A model generated the notes under the pieces. It was not told the DNA's origin. It did no database searches and worked only from the letters and a program-made list of their open reading frames with translations. A stretch of DNA of 64,000 nt from Rhodococcus oxybenzonivorans (GTDB taxonomy: Bacteria; Actinomycetota; Actinomycetes; Mycobacteriales; Mycobacteriaceae), in the NCBI RefSeq assembly GCF_003130705.1, contig NZ_CP021356.1:235210-299209 (forward strand). The letters are read 5' to 3'. The first letter of the stretch is position 1. Every line of letters starts with the position of its first letter. The translations under genes were made by a program, and so were the position numbers. This document shows positions 8,131 to 17,108 of this stretch, piece after piece.

Positions 8131-9081
8131 TCAATTGGGCGTCACCAGCACCTGCAGCTCACCGATTCGCTGTTGATAGTTGGAGGTCAAGGGAACAGGC
8201 ACAACTCCACCTGCGCCTCCACCTGGCCATACTGCCGTCCAGTTCACTATCCAGGCCGACGTCGCCGATACGTTGTTCACGCCGCCGGGCTGCGTGATCG
8301 ATGTCTTCTCGATGTGGTGACCGCATGTCGGGGATGGCAATCCACTCGGTGGGGTGAGTGGACTGGCGTCGATCAGGTCGTTGTAGGGGGTGAACGGCAG
8401 AAGCGCGCCCGGGCAGATTGTCGGGAGGGACCCGTCCCCCCAGTTGATCGTGACACTTGAGTTGACAGCTGTGGCGGTCACCACGACGCCCCCCGGACCA
8501 GGGACGACTCGTGTCACGGGGCCGACGGTGCTCTCCCGGATCTGATCCGGGCAAACCCACGCCCATGCGTTCTTTCCGACCAAACCGGTTCTCCCGCCAG
8601 GGAAGTTGGCGGGTTCGGGGGTCCAGCACATCGGGGGTTCCTCGAGTTGCATGCCGGTCACGGCTGTTCCCACCACGTTCATGACCTGCGCCATGCTTAC
8701 CGGGGTGGCTGGCATACCCACGTCCGGGCTCAGCGGAACGCAGTCCGCGAATCGGCCGCATGCCTTCAGCTGCTCCCTAATCGGAGGTCCTGTGGGGGCT
8801 GATACGACGTCACTGCCACCACCGCTGTATCCAGACCCGCCGCCGCCCGTCCCGGCTGCACTCGCCCCTGGGGAACCGCCGGTGCCAGGTGACGCTGAAG
8901 GTACCTGGACGTAGCTGCCTTGAACGACGATGTTCGCACCCAGATTTGCGGAACCGGGAGCGACGTCTATTCCTCCAGAACCGAAGCCGGGTTGTCCAAG
9001 CGCTGAGTGTGGCGACGCAACCAGGCTCCCCAGAACGAGCGCGCCGATCACGGCCGCATGGAAACGACGACGATTTGGCAT
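8131..9081 (-). CDS. Secreted protein of the pilus locus, 316 aa
   Basis: ATG 9081 follows AAGGAG at eight bases. A signal peptide (MPNRRRFHAAVIGALVLG, cut probably after HSALG) leads to a Gly/Ser-rich linker of about 50 residues and then a domain with several cysteines. The motif VTINWGDGS resembles PKD/Ig-like beta-sandwich surface domains. It is the last gene of the minus-strand Tad/Flp operon, 13 bp after the lipoprotein gene at 9095. It is likely a cell-surface or pilus-associated protein. No enzyme motif is visible and the exact role is unknown. Confidence 0.82.
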   Translation of the reverse strand: MPNRRRFHAAVIGALVLGSLVASPHSALGQPGFGSGGIDVAPGSANLGANIVVQGSYVQVPSASPGTGGSPGASAAGTGGGGSGYSGGGSDVVSAPTGPPIREQLKACGRFADCVPLSPDVGMPATPVSMAQVMNVVGTAVTGMQLEEPPMCWTPEPANFPGGRTGLVGKNAWAWVCPDQIRESTVGPVTRVVPGPGGVVVTATAVNSSVTINWGDGSLPTICPGALLPFTPYNDLIDASPLTPPSGLPSPTCGHHIEKTSITQPGGVNNVSATSAWIVNWTAVWPGGGAGGVVPVPLTSNYQQRIGELQVLVTPN

Positions 9082-9094
9082 GTGTTCTCCTTGG

Positions 9095-9733
9095 TTATGG
9101 TGCATCGCATGGTGCGTATCGGGCTGCTGCATCGCTGGTGACTCGCCAGCCGTTTGCATCGGGCCAATCCGCATTCCGGACGGTCAACTGGGCGAGCACA
9201 AACTGCGGCCGGTTGACGTCGTAGGCGGGACTACCGTCTGACTTCGTCCAGGTCATACCGGAGATGTCGGTGCAGGCGCGCACGTGGACCCAGGCGGGCC
9301 CGGAGATAGCCTTGCCGTCGTCGCCTACAGGTATGCCGGCGTCGGTGATCTTCGCATCGACAACCTTGACGTCGCCCGCTCCGACCACGTTCTGCGAGCG
9401 GCGCAGGGTGATATCTCCCCGCCAGCTATCCAGCACGGGACCACCGGCAACGGTGTCGAGCTGCTCGATCGGCGCAGCGGCATCGCCATCAAGCTTGCCC
9501 ACGACAGCGTAGAAGTCGTTGACCTTCGCAAGCGCCTGTTCCCGTGCCAACTCGTCAGGAGTCTTGTTCGACGTGTCCGCCCCGTCGGGACCCTCGAACG
9601 CCGGGTCGCCGGTGGCAGTGAGCTCTACCGCCGGATCCGCCGCGTCGGTGTCGGAGCAGGCGGTCACGCCGACCAATAGGGTCGTCGCAGCCAAGGCGGC
9701 GACGGCGGTTCGGCGGATGGTGTTGTGTGCCAT
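9095..9733 (-). CDS. Lipoprotein of the pilus locus (paralogue A), 212 aa
   Basis: ATG 9733 has AGGAG eight bases upstream. Signal peptide and lipobox GVTAC place it on the outer face of the membrane. The mature protein resembles the neighbouring product at 9745: both have a KVNDFYAVVGKL/KVNEYYTMLARL segment, a DxVAGG/DNVAAG turn, a GDVKVVDAKIT/GEVKVLKNTIT strand and a C-terminal GWRVTxDxxxxYxPC-like end. The overall pattern resembles NTF2-like, VirB8/Mce-accessory type lipoproteins, though that is an inference. The tandem pair arose by duplication. Confidence 0.83.
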   Translation of the reverse strand: MAHNTIRRTAVAALAATTLLVGVTACSDTDAADPAVELTATGDPAFEGPDGADTSNKTPDELAREQALAKVNDFYAVVGKLDGDAAAPIEQLDTVAGGPVLDSWRGDITLRRSQNVVGAGDVKVVDAKITDAGIPVGDDGKAISGPAWVHVRACTDISGMTWTKSDGSPAYDVNRPQFVLAQLTVRNADWPDANGWRVTSDAAARYAPCDAP

Positions 9734-9744
9734 AGTCGTATCTC

Positions 9745-10305
9745 CTAGAAAAGTCCGGCATTGCAGGGCGTACCGGGCAGTGTGTAGTCGGCTGTGACTC
9801 TCCATCCTGCTGGGTCGGGCCAAGCGGTGTTCGTCAGGATCGGCTTCCCCAGCTCGAGAACGTCGGTAGCGCGGGCGAGGCAGACGTCCATCTCGATGGT
9901 CGCGGTGCCGGGCGTAGGGATGCCGTTTTCGTCGATCGGGATGTTGTGGCGGGTGATGGTGTTCTTGAGAACCTTGACCTCGCCTGCGTCCGCCTCGATG
10001 CGATGCGCGGTGATGTCCCGCTTCGTCGATTGAAGGAAGTTGCCGGCCGCGACATTGTCGAGATCTGCGGGGTTGGCGGCGGGATCGGCACTCAGTCGCG
10101 CGAGCATCGTGTAGTACTCGTTGACCTTCACCAGTGCGGCTTCACCGGCCTGTTGCTCGGGGGACTTTCCGGAGCCGGGCGGTCCGGTGAACGTGGGTCC
10201 GGTGTTGGTTTCGAGGGTGACCGGTTCTGGGGTCAGGATGCTGCAGCTGGCTGTCAGGCACATCGCAGCAGTGAGTGTCGCCAGTGCGGCGATGCGGCGC
10301 GTCAT
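9745..10305 (-). CDS. Lipoprotein of the pilus locus (paralogue B), 186 aa
   Basis: The signal peptide ends in lipobox LTASC. The mature chain is the shorter sister of the product at 9095. Its start codon overlaps the stop of the LysM-BTAD gene (10302) by four bases, so it is translated as part of the Tad operon. There is no catalytic motif. An alpha/beta sheet fold of the NTF2 type would fit the length and strand pattern but cannot be proved by eye. Confidence 0.83.
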   Translation of the reverse strand: MTRRIAALATLTAAMCLTASCSILTPEPVTLETNTGPTFTGPPGSGKSPEQQAGEAALVKVNEYYTMLARLSADPAANPADLDNVAAGNFLQSTKRDITAHRIEADAGEVKVLKNTITRHNIPIDENGIPTPGTATIEMDVCLARATDVLELGKPILTNTAWPDPAGWRVTADYTLPGTPCNAGLF

Positions 10306-13300
10306 GATGCTGCTCCGATCCGGTAGTGGCTCCCGTAGGTGGAGTCGAGCTGACTCAAGAGCATCTTGGTTTCGTGTTCGGGCTCTTCTTCAAGGGCGTC
10401 GAGCTCGGTGATCATGCGATCGATCAACCTTTGGGTGGTCTCGGTGTCACCCGAGAAGTGGGTGGCGATGATCGCCGCACGCCAGCACCCTTCGTGGACG
10501 ATGTCGACCTTGAGGCCCCTCTCCGCGGCGGCGTGTGCAGCCGCGAGGTCCTGGCGAACTTGTTGGCCGCGGATGTAGCGGGTGGCGAGCTCCTCGGCGA
10601 CGTCGGTAACGGCGGAGATCATGTCTTGCTTGGTGTGGTCGGCCCACCCATAGGCGGTGGGGTCATCGCTACTGAAAGGTTGACCGGTGACCAGGGCCAG
10701 TGCGGCGGATAGCCGGGCGGTGTCGACGTCAGCGGGATGGGAATTGACGAGTTCCTGCCAGTAGTCCCAGTCGGTCGTGACGGCGTCGTGGAGCCGTTGC
10801 GGGGTCCGGCCAGTTCGATCTCCGGACTTGGTGAGGGCGGGTTCACCGGTCTCGGTGTCACCGAGCCACTTACGCAGGCGAGAGAGCGCTTCGTTGCGGC
10901 GCCGGCGGAGCCGGGCCTTCGCTTCTTTCTCCTGCTCGGCTGTGCCGGTTCTGGCGGCTTCGACGTCATGGGGCCAGATTTTGCTGTCGATGTCCGCGGC
11001 GAGGACTCCGCCATCAGTGGTGATGAGAAGCGCGGCGATTTCGGTCAGGCTCTTCTCTCGGCCTTCGGCTGGCCCTGGTGACGGGGGTGTGACGGCGGGT
11101 TCGCCGAGCAGCCTGATCCAGATGTGATCCGCCTCGGGCAGCTCGCGTTCTGCGGTGATCTCGTCTGAATCGGACGGCTCTGGTCGGTCGACGGCGTGGT
11201 CGAGGTCCTCGTTCCCGACCACGCTGAAGGTTGCGGGATCGGAGCTGGTGATGAACTCGTCGGTCGAGATGTCGTTGTCGAGACGGGCTGCTTCCCATCG
11301 AGTGTCAGGGTTATCGCCCGTGTGGGCGATGCGAGGTTCGCGTGAGGTGGTGGTCAGTAGGTCTAGGACGGACGCGTAGCTCTCCTCGTTGAGGGTGGTC
11401 ACTGTGATGTCGGCCGACGCGGCTCCTGGACGAGCAAGGACGGCCGAGCCGTTGTCGTTGACCTCGAGGGTCCATTTGGCGTTGGTATGTGCGCTCTCGG
11501 TGGTCACTGCGGCGAACGCGATTCGGGGTGCGTGCCGTGCGATGCCGGCGAGTAGCCCGGCCTGTGCCTCGGTCACCGGATCGGCGATCAGAACGATCTC
11601 GGGTGCGGTCAGCTCGCTGGTGGTGTACGACGTGCGTGCCTGCGCGATTGACTCGAAGTCGTTGTCCGCGAGGATTTCGGAGTCGAGTTCGAGGTGATTG
11701 GCGAGTGTCGTCAGTACCGTGTCGGCGTACTTGGAGTGGGTGATGCGGCCGTTGTCGATTGCCTCCGGCAGGTCGGCGCAGTATCCGACGAGGTTGAGGT
11801 GGAGGCTGTCGGCGATGGGCGAGACTGCGAGCTCGACGGCGAGCGCACGCAGCACCCCGGCTGTTGCAGTCGGGGTGCCGCTGATGGCGAGGTGGCCGAT
11901 CTGTTCGAGGTTGAGCAAGAGGTCGCGACCGTCGTCGCTGGTTCCGACTGCCGTCAGCGCCGGGTACGGACTGATCTCGGCCTCGGGAACGCTGCGCGGA
12001 AACGCTCTCGGATCTACTGACCAGGTCGTGTCGTCGATCTGTGTCCAAGGCGCGGGGAGTGAGACCTGTTCGACAAGTCCGAGCTCGATGTCGTTGTCAC
12101 CGACGAAGACCGCCAGCAGGCCCGGCAGAGCGATACCCGTGGACCTGCAGTGGTGCGCGAGGTGTCGCAATGCGATGTCGACATGGGTGGTGGTGAGCGG
12201 ATCAGCGGCGGCCGTGAGTGCTTGCTCCGCCTGGATCGCGGTTTCGGCGGGAAGGGCGATGCGCTCGCCGCGGCGGCGGCGATGTTGTTGCTTGCGGCGA
12301 CGAAGAGCGAGATGCCCGGTGAGTCCAGCTGCAGCAACCGCTGAGATTCCGAGACCGATGAACACGACGTCGGATGAGCCGTCTGCGGTATCGGTCTCTG
12401 CCGGCGCGTCATTGGTGACGAGGTCGGCAGGCATTTGAGGCTCGACGGGGTCGAGTTGCCAGTTGGGGGCGACATCCACAGGCGCGGGCGCCGGAGCGGG
12501 AGCCGGAACAGCTTCCGGAGCCGGCGCGGGAGCCGGAGCCGGAGCCGGAACAGCATCAGCCGGCGGCACCAAGGCCGGCGCCGGCGTAGCGTCAGCCGCC
12601 GCGGAGGCGGCGGTGGGCATGATCAATTGCTGACCGACCGTGATCAGCTCGCCAGCCGGGGTGCCGTCGGGAGTCGTGATCTCCATGAAACGCAAAGGAT
12701 CGCCGAGCTCTCGCTCGGCGATATCCCACAGGGTGTCGCCCTGCTTGACCGTATAGGCGCCGCGTACCACCTCGGGCTGGGATGCGGGCAGCTGCAGGGT
12801 CAACCCTTCGGCCAGAAACCCTGGCTCGGGGACAGCAGTCCGGTTGAGGTCCAGGATCTCGGTGTAGCGGCGGCCCTCTCCGAGATGCTGCTGGGCTAAT
12901 CCCCACAGGGTGTCTCCGCGCACGGTCGTCACTGTCGGCCCCGCCGGTTGTACCGCCACCGGGGTAGCCCGCGGATCCACCTGGGTCTGCGGTGACGCGC
13001 TCGGATCTTCCTGCTGCGAGTGCGGCGCGTACGGAGAGGTGCTTCCCACGTCCGCAGGCTGGGTCAGGACGGGTGCGGCGGTGGCGGTTCCGGCGGTCAG
13101 GAGCAAGAGGGCGCCGCTGACGAGGAACGTCGCCGTCCGCTGTTGTGAGCGAAGAAGGCGCAGCTTCGGCGCTTTGACGCCACGCAGTGTCGCCGCGAGT
13201 TCGAGCAGAATCGGGACGGTGAAGGTGGCCCAAGCAGCCCAGCCAACAAGGGGAAGAAGGGCGATGAGAAGACTGCCGTCATCTGGACTCGCGAGCAAAC

Positions 13301-13439
13301 CTTCGAAATCCGACCACGGTATGTCGAGCGGATTGCCGCGCAGCGCCCAGAGCGCGGCCGGGATCCCGGCGACAAGCATCACCAGGATCAGGAGGTAGCC
13401 GAGTCCGGCAAGGCGGGACCGCGCGGCGTTTGCGCTCAC
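10302..13439 (-). CDS. LysM / BTAD-domain membrane protein of the Tad locus, 1045 aa
   Basis: Two membrane helices lie near residues 11-33 and 56-80, with a third hydrophobic region near 105-122. Two LysM peptidoglycan-binding repeats follow (about 170-218 and 229-275, each with GDTLW), then a Pro-Ala repeat linker (about 285-325) and a further membrane helix (about 355-378). A large cytoplasmic region ends in a bacterial transcriptional activator domain (BTAD-like, about 930-1035). Proteins of this layout accompany actinobacterial Tad loci and may couple wall anchoring of the machine to a cytoplasmic response. The GTG start overlaps the TadG-like stop by four bases. Confidence 0.88.
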   Translation of the reverse strand: MSANAARSRLAGLGYLLILVMLVAGIPAALWALRGNPLDIPWSDFEGLLASPDDGSLLIALLPLVGWAAWATFTVPILLELAATLRGVKAPKLRLLRSQQRTATFLVSGALLLLTAGTATAAPVLTQPADVGSTSPYAPHSQQEDPSASPQTQVDPRATPVAVQPAGPTVTTVRGDTLWGLAQQHLGEGRRYTEILDLNRTAVPEPGFLAEGLTLQLPASQPEVVRGAYTVKQGDTLWDIAERELGDPLRFMEITTPDGTPAGELITVGQQLIMPTAASAAADATPAPALVPPADAVPAPAPAPAPAPEAVPAPAPAPAPVDVAPNWQLDPVEPQMPADLVTNDAPAETDTADGSSDVVFIGLGISAVAAAGLTGHLALRRRKQQHRRRRGERIALPAETAIQAEQALTAAADPLTTTHVDIALRHLAHHCRSTGIALPGLLAVFVGDNDIELGLVEQVSLPAPWTQIDDTTWSVDPRAFPRSVPEAEISPYPALTAVGTSDDGRDLLLNLEQIGHLAISGTPTATAGVLRALAVELAVSPIADSLHLNLVGYCADLPEAIDNGRITHSKYADTVLTTLANHLELDSEILADNDFESIAQARTSYTTSELTAPEIVLIADPVTEAQAGLLAGIARHAPRIAFAAVTTESAHTNAKWTLEVNDNGSAVLARPGAASADITVTTLNEESYASVLDLLTTTSREPRIAHTGDNPDTRWEAARLDNDISTDEFITSSDPATFSVVGNEDLDHAVDRPEPSDSDEITAERELPEADHIWIRLLGEPAVTPPSPGPAEGREKSLTEIAALLITTDGGVLAADIDSKIWPHDVEAARTGTAEQEKEAKARLRRRRNEALSRLRKWLGDTETGEPALTKSGDRTGRTPQRLHDAVTTDWDYWQELVNSHPADVDTARLSAALALVTGQPFSSDDPTAYGWADHTKQDMISAVTDVAEELATRYIRGQQVRQDLAAAHAAAERGLKVDIVHEGCWRAAIIATHFSGDTETTQRLIDRMITELDALEEEPEHETKMLLSQLDSTYGSHYRIGAAS

Positions 13440-13897
13440 GGAATGTACACCTCCCCGGCGTTGGTGCGGTTGAGATTCACAGCGGCCGTACCGACGAGCA
13501 GTTTCGTTCTGGGGTATGGCAGAAGTTTCGAGTTGTAGACGATGCGGGTCGTGATCAGGAGGGTGCGCGGGCCGGTGGGGATCACGTCGCCGTCGACGCC
13601 GGCCTCGAACAGGTATCTCTTGGCGGCTGCCGTCGCGCGGACCGGGTCGACGACCGTGTCGATGCCGCGGGCGCTCACCGATCCAATGATCTGCTGACCG
13701 GCTGCTCGGGCAGCATCCTCGGCGACGTTGTCGGCTCGCTGGTCGGCGGTGAGCATGCCGCCACCGTCGACGATCAGTCCCCAGACGAAAAAGATCAAGA
13801 CAGGGGCGAAGACCACCGTCATCTGGGTGACGGCACCCTTGTCGCGGTGCTCCTCCGGCAGTCGGGAGGCGAGTCGCTTACGCAGGGCGTTGGTCAT
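13436..13897 (-). CDS. TadE/TadG-like pseudopilin, 153 aa
   Basis: ATG 13897 follows GGGAG at nine bases. A short basic leader ends in KGAVTQMTVVFAPV, a class IVb-like prepilin cleavage context (Gly, then a hydrophobic helix) but without the +5 glutamate. The motif DGGGMLTADQRADNVAEDAARAAGQ is typical of TadE/TadG-like actinobacterial proteins. It is likely a minor pilus or periplasmic assembly protein. It overlaps its neighbours on both sides by four bases. Confidence 0.85.
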   Translation of the reverse strand: MTNALRKRLASRLPEEHRDKGAVTQMTVVFAPVLIFFVWGLIVDGGGMLTADQRADNVAEDAARAAGQQIIGSVSARGIDTVVDPVRATAAAKRYLFEAGVDGDVIPTGPRTLLITTRIVYNSKLLPYPRTKLLVGTAAVNLNRTNAGEVYIP

Positions 13898-14346
13898 CGT
13901 GTGCGCTCCCGGTAGGTATCGATCGGCGAGATTGCGGTAGCGGTGACGGTGCGGGCACCATTGACTCCGGGCCATCCAAGAGCGTCGAAGGAGACCTGGC
14001 AGGTCACGGTGACCTCGACCGTGGCGGGGACACCAGGTCTGGTGCGGAATCCGCTGGTATCGGCGTTGACGTTCATGGTGGCGCACTTGAGACCTTGTCC
14101 GTCCATGCTGCCGGCCGCTGCTTGGTACGCCAAAGGAGTGGCCGTGGCGATGGTGCGGGCGAGTGAGGCTGCACGGGCACCCTCGGTGGCGGCGTGTTCA
14201 ACCTTCTGGTGCGCCTGTCGGTTGACGCCGTACGCATACATCCAGCCCAGGAGCAAGATCAGGATGACGGTTGCGAGGCACAGCTCGATCGTGACGTCGC
14301 CCCGGTCATCTCGGCGGGCGCGGGATATCCATCGGGTGAGTCTCAT
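13894..14346 (-). CDS. TadE-like pseudopilin, 150 aa
   Basis: The leader RRDDRG is followed by DVTIELCLATVILILLL, which keeps the glutamate at +5 after the glycine, as needed for prepilin peptidase recognition and pilin-helix packing. Next comes a helix with EHAATEGARAASLART typical of TadE proteins. Start and stop overlap the flanking genes (ATGA). Predicted minor pilin of the Flp/Tad pilus. Confidence 0.88.
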   Translation of the reverse strand: MRLTRWISRARRDDRGDVTIELCLATVILILLLGWMYAYGVNRQAHQKVEHAATEGARAASLARTIATATPLAYQAAAGSMDGQGLKCATMNVNADTSGFRTRPGVPATVEVTVTCQVSFDALGWPGVNGARTVTATAISPIDTYRERTR

Positions 14347-14759
14347 CCGATTCCTCCCGGGTTGGTGACGCGTTCAGTCGGTTTGGTGTGGTTGACGACG
14401 ATGGGGAATTCGAGACCCGGGACGAGGGAAGGGGCCTTTCCGGTGATGTTGACGGTTGTTTCGCGGATGTTCTTGCTGACGAGGACAACCGGGATCTGCA
14501 GGTCACCGGTGCCTGCCTGGGTGATGCAGGCATAAGCGGCAGCTGTTCCGAGCGCTTGGTTGCCGTACTGGGATCTTGTGTTCTTCAGTGCCTTTTCGGC
14601 GCAGCTGTTGGCGACGTCGCGGCCGTGGAAGAACAGAGCGGTTTGCAGCAGGACCGAAAAGATCAGAAGGAATGCGACCATCGCGATGACCGTCACGAGC
14701 GTCGCCGGGCCTCGGTCATCGCGGCGCCATCGGTCGATCAACTGTTCCAGTGTGACCAT
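14343..14759 (-). CDS. TadE-like pseudopilin, 138 aa
   Basis: The leader RRDDRG is followed by PATLVTVIAMVAFLLIFSVL; the +5 position is valine, not glutamate. A second half with RDVANSCAEKALKNTRSQYG follows. It is the third TadE/G-like gene of the row and could be a non-processed or initiator pseudopilin. The stop overlaps the start of the next gene by four bases. Confidence 0.85.
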   Translation of the reverse strand: MVTLEQLIDRWRRDDRGPATLVTVIAMVAFLLIFSVLLQTALFFHGRDVANSCAEKALKNTRSQYGNQALGTAAAYACITQAGTGDLQIPVVLVSKNIRETTVNITGKAPSLVPGLEFPIVVNHTKPTERVTNPGGIG

Positions 14760-14795
14760 GGTCTGCTTTCCGATAGTTGTTGGACGGCTGGCTTT

Positions 14796-14909
14796 TCAGG
14801 ACGGAATGGGGATATACGGCCACGGCCAGGAGTCGATTCCGAGCTGCACAAGTACCGCAGCGACCGCCACCATCGCAGCGGCCTGGAAGACCCTCACGAG
14901 GTATGTCAC
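14796..14909 (-). CDS. 37-residue membrane microprotein of the Tad locus
   Basis: Between the third TadE-like gene and the Flp-like pilin the minus strand encodes a GTG-started peptide. It begins MTYLVRVFQAAAMVAVAAVL, continues with QLGIDSWPWPYIPIPS, and stops at TGA 14796. It has one basic residue, a single membrane helix and a Trp/Pro-rich tail. GGAGAG lies about eleven bases upstream, slightly far but usable. The tight operon spacing and the clean helix make it more likely real than chance. A minor pilin-like or assembly micropeptide is possible; the function is unknown. Confidence 0.5.
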   Translation of the reverse strand: MTYLVRVFQAAAMVAVAAVLVQLGIDSWPWPYIPIPS

Positions 14910-14949
14910 GTACTCACCGTCTCTCCAATCGATGCAGCGCTGTCTGATT

Positions 14950-15207
14950 TCAGTCGGGGATCGCGTTTGCGCGGGACATGATCTTGCGGACGATAATCGC
15001 TCCGGCTGCGGCGGCGGCGCCGACGACCAAGACGGCGAGGAAGACGTACTCGAGGGTGGAGGGTCCGCGGTCTGAGTCTTTGCCGCCGGCGCGGTGGAGG
15101 AGGGTGCCGACCAGTGCGGCGACGAACATCATCGTGAGGGTGATGTAGGAGGTCACGGCCTCGCGGGCGGTGCGCCGGGTGGCGGTAGCGACGGTGGTGA
15201 TGCTCAT
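14950..15207 (-). CDS. Flp-type pilin, 85 aa
   Basis: ATG 15207 has AAGGAG six bases upstream. The sequence DRGPSTLEYVFLAVLVVG carries the class IVb prepilin signature: glycine, then Glu-Tyr at +5/+6, then a hydrophobic helix. It is therefore the probable major subunit of the Tad pilus. It is odd in having a second membrane-like helix (YITLTMMFVAALVGTLL) in front of the cleavage site, giving a leader of over 50 residues. The gene precedes the TadE-like genes and follows tadC with a 126-bp gap, which would allow separate high expression. Confidence 0.82.
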   Translation of the reverse strand: MSITTVATATRRTAREAVTSYITLTMMFVAALVGTLLHRAGGKDSDRGPSTLEYVFLAVLVVGAAAAAGAIIVRKIMSRANAIPD

Positions 15208-15333
15208 GGTGGGCTCCTTGTGTTTGGTCGATGTGTAGCAGGTGAGCTGGACTGGATGATCGTGACCGGCCAGGCTCGGCGGTCTGGGCGTCTCGCTCCT
15301 TTCGCGGCGCCGGCGGCGCACCATCGAATCGGA

Positions 15334-16233
15334 CTAGCCGGTGATGATGGTCAGTGCCGGGATGAGCAGCAGCATGATGAACAAGCCGGCGAGTCCGGCC
15401 AGCGGCATAGCCAGCTTTTCGGTGGCCTCGGCGGCTGCACCCTGTTCTGCGCTGGCCTGAGCGGATCGCAGGCCCGCGGCCTTTGCCCGCAGTGATGCGT
15501 AGACGGATGCGCCTTTGTCTCCGGTCATGTTCATGATGTCGGCCAGGTCGCCCAGCTCGGTAAGGCCGAGCTCATGGGAGACGCGTGTCAGGGCATTCCA
15601 CGGGGCTTCGCCGGAGCGCCCGGCTTCGTACAGTTCCTCGTCGAGGCGCAGGAACACCCATGAATCTCCCACCTGCGCAGCGCGCTCGAGGCTCTGGGTG
15701 GTGCCGATGCCACCGCGTCGGCACAACGCGACGAGATCGATGTAGGAGCTCAGTGCCTGCGCGAATTCCGCTCGTGCCGCGGTTGCCCGGCGTCGGATCT
15801 CGATGTCGGGGATGAGGAAGAGCAGGAAGGCGGTCGCAATCGACAGGATGGCCGGGATGGACCATCCCAGGCCGACCCCGAATGCAGTCAGGACGAGGTT
15901 GAGGAAGGGGAAGATGAGCAGTCCGAGCAGTGCTGCGACGAGCTTTTCCCCGAGTACGTGGGCGGGATCTCGGTGCAGCAGGGCGAGATCGGCGTTGGGG
16001 AGCGTGAAGAATTTGCTGTCCTGCAGGTAGGGGTGGACCCGGATGCCGAGTTTGTTCGCCATCCCGTCGATCAGGGAGGTTCCGGCTGTCGACGTGCGCT
16101 CCGGGGCCGGTCCGGACAGGCGCGACATGGCATCGCTGAGTGCGGGTTGTGCGCGCATGAAGTAGAGGGCGACCAGGTAGATGCCGATTGTTCCGACGCT
16201 CGTGTAGAGGATGACTGTCATCTGAATGCTCAT
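15334..16233 (-). CDS. tadC: TadC-like inner-membrane platform protein
   Basis: The 299 residues contain a T2SSF (GspF-like) domain: a cytoplasmic helical bundle around IDLVALCRRGGIGTTQSLERAA, with membrane helices near residues 10-26, about 95-145 and at the C-terminus (MPLAGLAGLFIMLLLIPALTI). Together with TadB it forms the platform that transmits the force of the TadA ATPase to pilin assembly. Its start overlaps the tadB stop by four bases. Confidence 0.9.
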   Translation of the reverse strand: MSIQMTVILYTSVGTIGIYLVALYFMRAQPALSDAMSRLSGPAPERTSTAGTSLIDGMANKLGIRVHPYLQDSKFFTLPNADLALLHRDPAHVLGEKLVAALLGLLIFPFLNLVLTAFGVGLGWSIPAILSIATAFLLFLIPDIEIRRRATAARAEFAQALSSYIDLVALCRRGGIGTTQSLERAAQVGDSWVFLRLDEELYEAGRSGEAPWNALTRVSHELGLTELGDLADIMNMTGDKGASVYASLRAKAAGLRSAQASAEQGAAAEATEKLAMPLAGLAGLFIMLLLIPALTIITG

Positions 16234-17108
16234 CGCTGCGCTCCTACGAGGTCGGTGCGGTTGACGCGATCATTGGTGCCGATAAAGCGGGGGTAGGTCG
16301 GCGGTTTGGTGGCCTGCTTCATCCAGTACAGGTCGGCCGCGAACAGGGTCAGCAGGATCAGTAGCACGATCTGCATTCCGCCCGACTTGTACGGTTCCAT
16401 GAAGTTGGTGAACAGGAACGCTGCCGCGAGTGTTGTGATCGCGATGATGGTGACCCATTTCGCCTGTGTACGGCTGGATTTGCGGTCGGCCTCGGTGCGG
16501 CGACGGCGCGCGACCATGTCACCGACGTCTTCGGCGAGGCCTTCGAGCACGGCTGCAAGTCCCACGCCCCGCAGTTGCATGCTCAGTAGCAAGGCGCCGC
16601 AGATCTTGTCGCCGACACTGTCGTTGAGGTCCGAAGCGAAACGTGTGATCGCATCCACCGGAGGGACGTTGTTGCGCAGGCGGCTGATGAACGCCGTGAT
16701 CTCCTCCCGTAGCGCCTCCGGGATCGGAGTGGAGATGATGGTGTGCTCGATTCCCGAACCAGCCTTCATGCTGCTGGACAGGTTGCGGGCCCACTCATCC
16801 ATGGCCGCCAGCCGACTGATCTGCTGCTCTGCTTCGGGACGGCCGAGCAGGTACGGCAAGCCGACCAGCAGCGCCGGGACCAGAAAGAGGGTGAAGAGCC
16901 AACCCGAGAGGGACGATACGACGATGCCAGCGGCGAAGCCCACGACGAGCAGGATCTGGGTGCTACGCGGGATCTTCGACGAGCTGCGGCGCCGGCGCTG
17001 ACGCGTGGGCGCGGTGGGATCGCGGCGGTCTTTCCATCCCATGATGATGCAGGCGACCCCGGCGCACAGCAGCAGTACCAGGAAGATGCCGATTTGCTGA
17101 TACATCAC
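16230..17108 (-). CDS. tadB: TadB-like inner-membrane platform protein
   Basis: The 292-residue T2SSF protein has an N-terminal membrane helix, a second pair near residues 50-85, the cytoplasmic domain with RLAAMDEWARNLSSSMKAG and AVLEGLAEDVGDMVARRRR, and two C-terminal helices. It is the partner of TadC, and the coding frames of tadA, tadB and tadC overlap by four bases each. It is the expected Tad order ATPase-TadB-TadC. Confidence 0.9.
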   Translation of the reverse strand: MMYQQIGIFLVLLLCAGVACIIMGWKDRRDPTAPTRQRRRRSSSKIPRSTQILLVVGFAAGIVVSSLSGWLFTLFLVPALLVGLPYLLGRPEAEQQISRLAAMDEWARNLSSSMKAGSGIEHTIISTPIPEALREEITAFISRLRNNVPPVDAITRFASDLNDSVGDKICGALLLSMQLRGVGLAAVLEGLAEDVGDMVARRRRTEADRKSSRTQAKWVTIIAITTLAAAFLFTNFMEPYKSGGMQIVLLILLTLFAADLYWMKQATKPPTYPRFIGTNDRVNRTDLVGAQR

